A stretch of 5,650 bases of DNA, taken from NCBI GenBank assembly GCA_035532755.1, contig DATKQI010000381.1, positions 1-5,650 of the forward strand, read 5' to 3'. A model generated the notes under the pieces. The model saw only the letters and a program-made list of their open reading frames with translations, was not told where the DNA came from and made no database searches. The position numbers and the translations under genes are program-made. This DNA comes from DATKQI01 sp035532755. GTDB taxonomy: Bacteria > Pseudomonadota > Alphaproteobacteria > Acetobacterales > Acetobacteraceae. This document shows positions 1 through 4,317 of the stretch, one piece after another; position 1 is the first letter of the stretch; each line of letters opens with the position of its first letter.

Positions 1-891
1 GGCGGGCGTGCCCGACGTGTCGGTGTAGCCGTTCACGTCGATCGCCGTGTACTTCACGTGCGTCGAGTTCTGCGCGGCTTCGCTGATGATCTGCCTCGCA
101 CGGGTCGTCAGATCCGACTTGTCCCAATCGAAGAACACCAGATAGGTGCGGGCCGGAGCAGGGGCCGGAGCAGCCACCGGAGCCGGAGCCGGCGGCGGAG
201 GCGGCGGAGCCACGTTGAAGGCATAGCGCAGCCCGACCAGGAAGCTGTGGTTGTACTCGTCGCCAAGCTTCACCGAACCGCCGCCGACCGTGTTGTATTT
301 GCGGTTGCCGGCTGTGCCCATGAACCGGTATTCGGCGGTCAGCGACAGGCCCGGGATGGCCGGCAGCGGAACCGCCGCGCCAAGGATCGCCTGATAGGCG
401 AACACGCCCTTGGTCCCGTTGTTGACCACCGTCGCGCCCTCGGTACCAAGGCCGCGCAGATTGATCCACTGATAGCCGACGCCGACGCCGACATACGGGT
501 AGAGGTAGGGCATGCCGATGTCGAAATCATACAGGGCATTCACCATCACCCCGTATTTCTGCTCCGACCCACGGGCCGGAACCTTGAAGCCGCTCACGGT
601 GAGCTGGTGGACGCCATTGTTGTAGTAGTCGCCCTGCAGTTCGAGGCGCAGGCCGTTGCCGAGGCCGTAGCCGACGCTGCCAACGCCAACAAATCCGCCA
701 TCCATGCTCAGATGGGTGCCGGTGATCTTGGTGCCGCTAACGTTCTTTACATTGACGTTCTGTTCAATGTTGTAGCCGACGCCCGCGCCAACATAAAGAC
801 CGCTGACCGGTTGTGCCTGCGCCAATGTCGGCAGCGCCAGCAGCGGGGCCGCCAGCATCGATGCTGCCAAAAGCGCACTGCGGAGTTTCAT
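1..891 (-). CDS. OmpA-family outer membrane beta-barrel protein, 3' end cut by the window
   Basis: Structural outer-membrane protein predicted to anchor the outer membrane to peptidoglycan. Reading from the ATG at 891 gives 297 residues with no stop before the edge. Residues 1-26 are a Sec signal peptide (MKLR, hydrophobic core, cleavage after AQA). Residues about 27-227 have the alternating Gly/aromatic pattern of an eight-strand barrel (GLYVGAGVGY near the start, FLVGLRYAF at the end). Residues 228-247 are a Pro/Ala hinge. From 249 the OmpA C-terminal domain begins (YLVFFDWDKSDLT, then DVNGYTDTSGT), whose TD aspartate is a likely peptidoglycan contact. About 60-80 residues, including the expected conserved Arg, should lie beyond position 1. 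GAGGAG lies 7 nt before the ATG and fixes the start. An antisense open frame covers nearly the whole gene and could mask it. The family is certain; the exact porin subtype is not. Confidence 0.94.
   Translation of the reverse strand, partial: MKLRSALLAASMLAAPLLALPTLAQAQPVSGLYVGAGVGYNIEQNVNVKNVSGTKITGTHLSMDGGFVGVGSVGYGLGNGLRLELQGDYYNNGVHQLTVSGFKVPARGSEQKYGVMVNALYDFDIGMPYLYPYVGVGVGYQWINLRGLGTEGATVVNNGTKGVFAYQAILGAAVPLPAIPGLSLTAEYRFMGTAGNRKYNTVGGGSVKLGDEYNHSFLVGLRYAFNVAPPPPPPAPAPVAAPAPAPARTYLVFFDWDKSDLTTRARQIISEAAQNSTHVKYTAIDVNGYTDTSGTPA
151..210 (-). repeat. Low-complexity Pro/Ala hinge repeat inside the OmpA-family gene
   Basis: An imperfect run of GCT/CCG-type codons (minus strand) encodes residues 228-247, a run of six prolines followed by alternating Ala/Pro. 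It is the flexible linker between the barrel and the periplasmic OmpA domain. Repeats of this kind may vary in length between strains. Confidence 0.75.
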
Positions 892-898
892 CTGGTTT

Positions 899-904
899 CT
901 CCTC
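899..904 (-). promoter_or_regulatory. Shine-Dalgarno GAGGAG of the OmpA-family gene
   Basis: On the minus strand GAGGAG sits 7 nt upstream of the ATG at 891. It is the strongest ribosome-binding site in the window that precedes a gene start, as suits an abundant outer-membrane protein. Confidence 0.8.
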
Positions 905-1038
905 GATTGTCCTAAGCTCACCGACCCGCCTAGCCTTTCGTCGTGATCAGCTCGACAGCGCGGCGCCCGCGATCCGGTAACCCAACGTAGCAACCTTCTC
1001 GGGCAATTCCCACAGGCGCGCAGCGTTTTCAACACACC

Positions 1039-1054
1039 GTGGCAAGAATGCCAC
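1039..1054. other. Hairpin GTGGCA-loop-TGCCAC in the leader of the OmpA-family gene
   Basis: A perfect 6-bp inverted repeat separated by 4 nt (AGAA on plus, TTCT on minus). No T run follows it on the minus strand, so it is not a typical terminator. It could be a regulator site or, if transcription starts upstream, a leader hairpin. Role unknown. Confidence 0.4.
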
Positions 1055-1103
1055 AGACCCGCCGCCCACGCCGATCGGAGGCCGCTTTCCGAAACCGGGG
1101 GAC

Positions 1104-1136
1104 AAAAAAATCAACCCGTCAGTGTTAGCGCTAACA
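1104..1136 (-). terminator. Possible weak terminator: short stem then T7 run
   Basis: In the direction of the DUF2155 transcript the palindrome (stem UGUUA, loop GCGC) is followed 12 nt later by seven Ts at 1110-1104. The stem is AU-rich and the gap is long for a classical intrinsic terminator. This competes with the operator reading of the same palindrome. Confidence 0.2.
1123..1136. promoter_or_regulatory. Perfect palindrome TGTTAGCGCTAACA, probable LacI/GalR-family operator
   Basis: A perfect 14-bp inverted repeat with no spacer, centred on a CpG at 1129/1130. Even symmetry with a central CG and an AGCGCT core is characteristic of LacI-family operators. It lies 14 nt past the DUF2155 stop and about 230 nt upstream of the OmpA start, so the OmpA gene is the likely target (inference). 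No LacI-family regulator is encoded in the window. As RNA it could also form a 5-bp stem with a GCGC loop, but the T run is 12 nt away, which makes a terminator less likely. Confidence 0.55.
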
Positions 1137-1149
1137 TCAAAGCCGCCGT

Positions 1150-1608
1150 TCACTGGCAACCGACAACCGCGATGTCATAAACCGGGTCCTGCATCATCGA
1201 CACCGACGGGGCCGTGGCCAGCATCCAGCCGTGGAACACGGGCGAGGCCGCCGTTCCGCTCGTGCGGGTGACGTGCAGGTAGGCCGCGGCATCCGCCGGC
1301 GCATCCGGCGGGCGCACCACGCAGGCGCGCACCAGAATCTTCAGGCTGCCCACCGTGGCCGATTGCCCGGCCGGAACCGCAAGGCTGCGGGCCATGCCGT
1401 CCACCTTGTTCAGCACGCGCAGCCGCGCGACCGTCTTCGGCAGCCAGACAGGGGCGGGCGCAGGCGTGGCAGGCGGGGGCGTGGACGGAACCAGCGGCGA
1501 GGGCGGAGCGGGCACGGGGGGCGGCGCGGGCGCGGGCGCCTGGGCCGATGCGAGCCCCGGGTACAGCAGCAGAACGGCCGCGAGCAGACCGCCGGCCAGC
1601 CGCATCAT
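1150..1608 (-). CDS. DUF2155 domain-containing exported protein
   Basis: 152-residue protein of unknown biochemical function, predicted to be secreted to the periplasm or envelope. Residues 1-24 form a signal peptide (MMRLAGG, hydrophobic run, cleavage near ASAQA). Residues about 24-53 are a Pro/Ala-rich linker. Residues 56-152 match the DUF2155 pattern: a short beta-rich domain with RACVVRPP, an FHGWM segment and DPVYDIAVVGC at the end. It contains exactly two cysteines, C96 and C151, at positions I recall as conserved, so a disulfide is plausible. The start is ATG 1608, whose ATGA overlaps the stop of the preceding gene and implies translational coupling. The next codon is also ATG. An open frame extends 64 codons upstream, but that part is antisense-like arginine/glycine-rich sequence. 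In many alphaproteobacteria, from memory, aat follows this gene; here an OmpA gene follows. Confidence 0.88.
   Translation of the reverse strand: MMRLAGGLLAAVLLLYPGLASAQAPAPAPPPVPAPPSPLVPSTPPPATPAPAPVWLPKTVARLRVLNKVDGMARSLAVPAGQSATVGSLKILVRACVVRPPDAPADAAAYLHVTRTSGTAASPVFHGWMLATAPSVSMMQDPVYDIAVVGCQ
1450..1539 (-). repeat. Pro/Ala-rich low-complexity linker in the DUF2155 gene
   Basis: GC-rich imperfect repeats encode residues about 24-53, almost all Pro and Ala with a few Ser, Thr and Val. They link the signal peptide to the folded domain. The linker resembles in composition the hinge in the OmpA-family protein, but the two are not demonstrably related. Confidence 0.65.
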
Positions 1609-1829
1609 GGCCGGCGCACCGGGCTGCGCAGGCGGGCCACCAGATCGGACAGGATGCGCCGCATGGCGGTCTCGTCCACGCCCATCAGCACCGCATCCTC
1701 GAAGGCATCCTGCATCACCTGGGCCAGCTCCTGGTGGTTTTCCGCCAGCACGACCAGCTTCTCCCGGCACGAGACCGGCGTGCCATCCGCCTGCGGCCAC
1801 GCATCCGGGGGCGGTACCGGCTGCGTCAT
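1605..1829 (-). CDS. Small conserved-looking protein of unknown function (74 aa)
   Basis: I do not recognise a named family. Residues 1-19 are Pro-rich and probably disordered. From PVSCREKLVVL (18-28) to about 68 the chain is predicted amphipathic helix, acidic in the middle (DAFEDAVLMGVDE) and basic at the end (ARLRSPVRRP). It has one cysteine (C21), no signal peptide and no membrane segment, so it is likely cytoplasmic. It is well supported as a gene: its ATG overlaps the mlaD stop as ATGA and its own TGA overlaps the DUF2155 start as ATGA, giving coupled translation on both sides. From memory, similar small proteins with a PVSC-x-EK motif occur in this neighbourhood in other Rhodospirillales; I could not check this. 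Function cannot be assigned from sequence. Confidence 0.82.
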   Translation of the reverse strand: MTQPVPPPDAWPQADGTPVSCREKLVVLAENHQELAQVMQDAFEDAVLMGVDETAMRRILSDLVARLRSPVRRP

Positions 1830-2314
1830 TTCCCGGCGGCCCCGCCCTGCTTCTTCATCGCGCCCACCAGATCGGTCACGCTGAAGATGAATTTCCCCAA
1901 CAACTGCTGCAGGTTCACCGGCGACTGGGTGATGGCGATCTCCTGGCCCGGCTTCAGCATGGTGGCCGAGCCGCCGGGCGACAGCGCCAGGTATTCGGAT
2001 CCCAGCAGCCCGTCGGAGGTGATCGCCGCGCTGCTGTCCTTCGGGACCAGCGTGCCGTTGCGCACGCTCATCCGCACGATGGCCAGATAGGTTTTCGGGT
2101 CGATCTGCGCGCCGGTCACGGTGCCGATCTTCACACCGGCCATCCGCACGTCCGCGCCCACCGACAATCCGTCGATCCGGTCGAACTTCGCATCCAGCGT
2201 GTAACCCGCGACCGTTCCCACGCTGCCGCGCGCCAGGGCGAACGCAAGAAACCCGGCGGCCACCAGCAGCACGACGATACCCGCCAGCACTTCCGCCAGA
2301 TTGCGGCGCGCCAT
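1826..2314 (-). CDS. mlaD: MlaD, MCE-domain phospholipid-trafficking protein
   Basis: Periplasmic substrate-binding component of the Mla system, which moves phospholipids between inner and outer membranes and keeps the outer leaflet asymmetric. Family members assemble as hexameric rings on the MlaFEB ABC transporter. The 162-residue chain has a basic N-terminus (MARRN), one membrane segment at about 9-28, and an MCE domain at about 38-115 (DRIDGLSVGADVRMAGVKIG, then GLLGSEYLALSPGG). A C-terminal helix follows (SPVNLQQLLGKFIFSV), the kind that lines the ring's hydrophobic pore. The length is normal for a single-MCE MlaD. The start lies 6 nt after the NDUFA12 stop, with no good Shine-Dalgarno, so it probably depends on translation from the gene before it. 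mlaE, mlaF, mlaB and mlaC are not in the window, so the partners must be encoded elsewhere. Confidence 0.93.
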   Translation of the reverse strand: MARRNLAEVLAGIVVLLVAAGFLAFALARGSVGTVAGYTLDAKFDRIDGLSVGADVRMAGVKIGTVTGAQIDPKTYLAIVRMSVRNGTLVPKDSSAAITSDGLLGSEYLALSPGGSATMLKPGQEIAITQSPVNLQQLLGKFIFSVTDLVGAMKKQGGAAGK

Positions 2315-2320
2315 GGCGGA

Positions 2321-2689
2321 TCAGAGACCCGCGCTGCCGGCTTCGGGTGTCCAGGCCTCATAATCGCCGCTGGCGGCGGCGCGCGTGCCGCCCTGGTAGT
2401 CATGCCCCGGGGGGCGGTAGCCCGCCGGCGTGCCGGTGGCGTTCGTCAGATGCGGCTTCTGCCAGGGCAGCCGCCCCGTTTCCGGCAGCGGCTTGTCGGT
2501 CAGATGATGGAGCCAGGCATGCCATTCCGGCGGCACCGAACTCGCCTCGGCCGGGCCGGCGAACAGCACCCAGCGCCGGGTTCGCACCCCCGCGCGCGGC
2601 TTGCGCATCTGGTAATACCGGTTGCCCCCCGCGTCGCGCCCGACGAGGCGGCCCTGGAACAGCGTGAACAGCCGAGTGCCGATGGTCAT
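2321..2689 (-). CDS. NDUFA12-family accessory subunit of NADH:ubiquinone oxidoreductase (complex I)
   Basis: Supernumerary subunit at the peripheral arm of respiratory complex I, shared by alphaproteobacteria and mitochondria. The 122-residue product shows the family's blocks in order: GTRLFTLFQGRLVGRD and GNRYYQ (residues 4-27), RRWVLFAGPAEASSVPPEWH (38-57), WLHHLTDKPLPE (59-70), WQKPHLTNATGTPAGYRPPG (76-95) and a C-terminal tail. The ATG at 2689 is chosen because the family homology begins right after it. It has only GGGG as a weak ribosome-binding site. An in-frame ATG at 2779 would add 30 residues (MTTKSCGQATTG...) that do not resemble the family. It heads the compact unit with mlaD 6 nt downstream. 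The assembly-factor paralogue NDUFAF2 shares this domain, but the N-terminal blocks and length fit NDUFA12 better. Confidence 0.9.
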   Translation of the reverse strand: MTIGTRLFTLFQGRLVGRDAGGNRYYQMRKPRAGVRTRRWVLFAGPAEASSVPPEWHAWLHHLTDKPLPETGRLPWQKPHLTNATGTPAGYRPPGHDYQGGTRAAASGDYEAWTPEAGSAGL

Positions 2690-2839
2690 GGCCCCGATAT
2701 AGGACGCGGCCGCAGCGCGGTCCACCTCCTCCGCATCGCACCGCCCTGTCGTGGCTTGTCCACAGGATTTAGTGGTCATCGGCGTCGCAGGACGCAAAAT
2801 ACGCTTCACCCCCGCCGCCTCCCGCCGTAGCATCGGCGC
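2690..2839. other. Divergent intergenic region between the NDUFA12 and NrdJ-like genes
   Basis: This 150-bp stretch should carry promoters in both directions. It has a less GC-rich core at about 2755-2805. On the minus strand TTGCGT (2797-2792) and TAAATC (2771-2766) are 20 nt apart, too far for a confident promoter. On the plus strand no good pair is seen, and the gene at 2840 has no clear Shine-Dalgarno. A perfect AGGAGGT on the minus strand at 2730-2724 is not followed by a start codon at a usable distance. Confidence 0.5.
2756..2764 (+). promoter_or_regulatory. DnaA-box-like 9-mer TTGTCCACA
   Basis: One mismatch from the general DnaA box TTATNCACA and identical to the form common in high-GC actinobacteria. 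It is a single copy in a divergent promoter region. No cluster of boxes or AT-rich unwinding element is present, so it is not an origin. It may be a DnaA regulatory site or chance. Confidence 0.22.
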
Positions 2840-4315
2840 ATGAAAACGGCACGAACCTGGCACGGCGTACGGATGCGGCGGATCGAGGCGGCGGCCGACC
2901 CGGATTCGCCGCCGCGCCAGCTGACACTGCCCGCCGCCTGGGACGAAACGGCCGCCGCGGCGCTGGCGGCGCTGAGCCCCGGCGACAGGCCGGCAAGCCT
3001 TCCGCTTGTGGCCGAGGGATGGATCGCCCCGATCGCCGCGCGGGCCGCGGCGGCAGGGCTCGACCGCTCGATCGGCGCGGCGCTGTACGCCCTGCTGCTG
3101 CACCGCCAGGGCGCGCCGGAGGCCGCCGTCTGGCGCGGCGAGGCGACGGGCCTGCCCGGGTTCGTGCTGAACCTGCCGGCGTTCTTCAGCCCCGAAACGG
3201 GGTTCGATGCCGAGGCCTTTGCCGCGGCCGTGCGTCTTGCCGTCACCGCGCTCACGCTGGCCGTGCCGGCCGCGCCCCGTCTTGCGGTCGGGTTTGCCGA
3301 TCTGGCGGGGCTGATCGCCGCCCTCGGCCTGGATTACGACAGCCGCGCGGCGCGGGAGATCGCCGCCTGCCTGGCCGCCCTGCTGCGTGGGACGGCAGAC
3401 GCTGCTTCTGCCGGCTGCACCGCCCGACCCGTCGTCGGCGCGGCGACATGGCCCGCGCCCCCGTCGCGCTGCGCCCTGCCAGGCCTTGCCGAAGCCGCCG
3501 CCGCCGCGCACGCCGCCGCATCAGGGCAGCCTTGCCGCCATGCCGCCACCACCGCCATCGCACCCCCCGGCGTGGCGGAGGCACTGCTCGGCGTGGAAAC
3601 CGGCGGCTGCGCGCCCGCCTTCTCGCCGCTCGGGCCGGATGGCGCATTGAGCGCCGCCTCCCGCGCCTTCCTGGCCGCGCGCGGCCTTTCGGCGGAAGCC
3701 GCGCTCGCCGCCACGCTGGCCGGCCAGCCCATCCTGGTCACGGCGGATGCGGCCGCCCACGCGGCCATGCACGACGTGATCGCCCCTTTCCTGCACGCGA
3801 TGCCCGCGCGCCCCGCGCTGCCGCGCCCGCAGCCCGCCTCCCGCCCCGCGCCGCGGGCCGGTCTTCCGTCCCGCCGGGCGGGTTACACGCAGAAGGCGGC
3901 GGTGGGCGGGCACAAGCTGTATCTGCGCACCGGCGAATATGCCGACGGGCGGCTGGGCGAGATCTTCATCGCCCTGCACAAGGAGGGCGCGGCCTTTCGC
4001 GGCCTGATGGATGCCTTCGCCATCGCCGTCAGCCTGGGGCTGCAGCATGGCGTTCCGCTGGAAAGCTTCGTGGAGTCGTTCACCTTCACCCGGTTCGGCC
4101 CGTCCGGCGTGGTCGAGGGCGATGCGGCCGTGCCGCAGGCGACATCCCTGCTGGATTACACGTTCCGGCACCTGGCCGCGAACTACCTGGGGCAGCACGA
4201 CATCGCCCCCGCCGCGCCCGAGCCCGCCGACACGCTGGGGGATGGCGCGGCGGACCGGGCGCCGCTGCTGCCGCTCGACCTGCCGCCGCGCCACAGGCTG
4301 CGTCTTGTAAGCTGA
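2840..4315 (+). CDS. Degenerate NrdJ-like protein with a C-terminal TSCPD-type domain
   Basis: 491 residues against about 1,200 for alphaproteobacterial NrdJ, the adenosylcobalamin-dependent ribonucleotide reductase. Residues 348-452 closely match the NrdJ C-terminal TSCPD-type domain (GYTQKAAVGGHKLYLRTGEY, LGEIFIALHKEGAAF, AVSLGLQHGVPLESFVESF, SLLDYTFRHLAANYLG). Upstream, NrdJ-like blocks recur in order but eroded: TWHGVRMR and LPAAWDETAAAALA (N-terminus), NLPAFF and FDAEAFAAAVRL (111-133), FADLAGLIAALGLDYDS (152-168), TTAIAPPGV (237-245, canonical APTGT) and HAAMHDVIAPFL (307-318). The Asn-x-Cys-x-Glu catalytic motif expected just before NLPAFF is absent, as are most of the first half of the barrel and a C-terminal Cys pair. 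Reductase activity is therefore unlikely. A Pro/Ala/Arg linker spans about 322-346. The protein is Ala-rich and cytoplasmic. The ATG start lacks a clear ribosome-binding site; ATG at codon 12 is an alternative. It is convergent with ppx, 2 nt apart. Confidence 0.82.
   Translation: MKTARTWHGVRMRRIEAAADPDSPPRQLTLPAAWDETAAAALAALSPGDRPASLPLVAEGWIAPIAARAAAAGLDRSIGAALYALLLHRQGAPEAAVWRGEATGLPGFVLNLPAFFSPETGFDAEAFAAAVRLAVTALTLAVPAAPRLAVGFADLAGLIAALGLDYDSRAAREIAACLAALLRGTADAASAGCTARPVVGAATWPAPPSRCALPGLAEAAAAAHAAASGQPCRHAATTAIAPPGVAEALLGVETGGCAPAFSPLGPDGALSAASRAFLAARGLSAEAALAATLAGQPILVTADAAAHAAMHDVIAPFLHAMPARPALPRPQPASRPAPRAGLPSRRAGYTQKAAVGGHKLYLRTGEYADGRLGEIFIALHKEGAAFRGLMDAFAIAVSLGLQHGVPLESFVESFTFTRFGPSGVVEGDAAVPQATSLLDYTFRHLAANYLGQHDIAPAAPEPADTLGDGAADRAPLLPLDLPPRHRLRLVS
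3881..4195 (+). other. TSCPD-type domain-coding segment, the well-conserved part of the NrdJ-like gene
   Basis: Encodes residues about 348-452. In NrdJ this domain ends the polypeptide. Here its motifs remain nearly canonical although the upstream barrel is eroded. It contains no TSCPD tetrad with cysteine and no cysteine at all, so it cannot supply redox-active thiols. The difference in conservation suggests that this domain is what selection maintains (inference). Confidence 0.65.
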
Positions 4316-4317
4316 AA

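Larger units (their letters stand above)
892..1149. other. 258-bp intergenic region between the DUF2155 and OmpA-family genes
   Basis: Both flanking genes are on the minus strand, so this is the OmpA gene's upstream region and the 3' flank of the NDUFA12-mlaD-DUF2155 unit. It is less GC-rich than its neighbours. It holds a perfect 14-bp palindrome (1123-1136), a T7 run on the minus strand (1110-1104), a hairpin (1039-1054) and the ribosome-binding site. I found no convincing -35/-10 pair: TTGAAA at 1032-1027 is a fair -35 but has no good -10 behind it. A 70-codon TTG-initiated frame across the region looks spurious. Confidence 0.7.

Noticed and set aside
58..915. Long plus-strand open frame (285 codons), Arg/Ala-rich product
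   Set aside because: It is antisense to the OmpA-family gene, which has a signal peptide, barrel, hinge, OmpA domain and a good ribosome-binding site. The plus-strand product has low complexity and no family features.
1039..1054. Possible sigma-54 promoter (TGGCA and TTGC on the minus strand)
   Set aside because: The GG and GC doublets are 7 nt apart rather than the required 10, so the spacing is wrong.
947..1159. Minus-strand 70-codon frame filling the region before the OmpA gene
   Set aside because: It starts with TTG inside the end of the DUF2155 gene, has no Shine-Dalgarno or family resemblance, and runs through the palindrome and hairpin. Most likely a chance frame in high-GC DNA.
2756..2764. 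Replication origin suggested by a DnaA-like box
   Set aside because: There is only one box, with no AT-rich unwinding region, no iterons and no dnaA, parAB or hemE-type neighbours.
1355..2830. Plus-strand 491-codon open frame
   Set aside because: It lies antisense to DUF2155, the small protein, mlaD and NDUFA12, all of which are well supported. The product is Arg/Pro/Gly-rich shadow sequence.
2690..3511. N-terminal extension of the NDUFA12 frame upstream of 2689
   Set aside because: The frame stays open into the antisense of the NrdJ-like gene, but the family homology starts at ATG 2689 and the extension is low-complexity, Arg/Gly-rich sequence.
2840..4315. Full functional ribonucleotide reductase
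   Set aside because: The length is less than half that of NrdJ, and the catalytic Asn-x-Cys-x-Glu motif and the first half of the barrel are absent.
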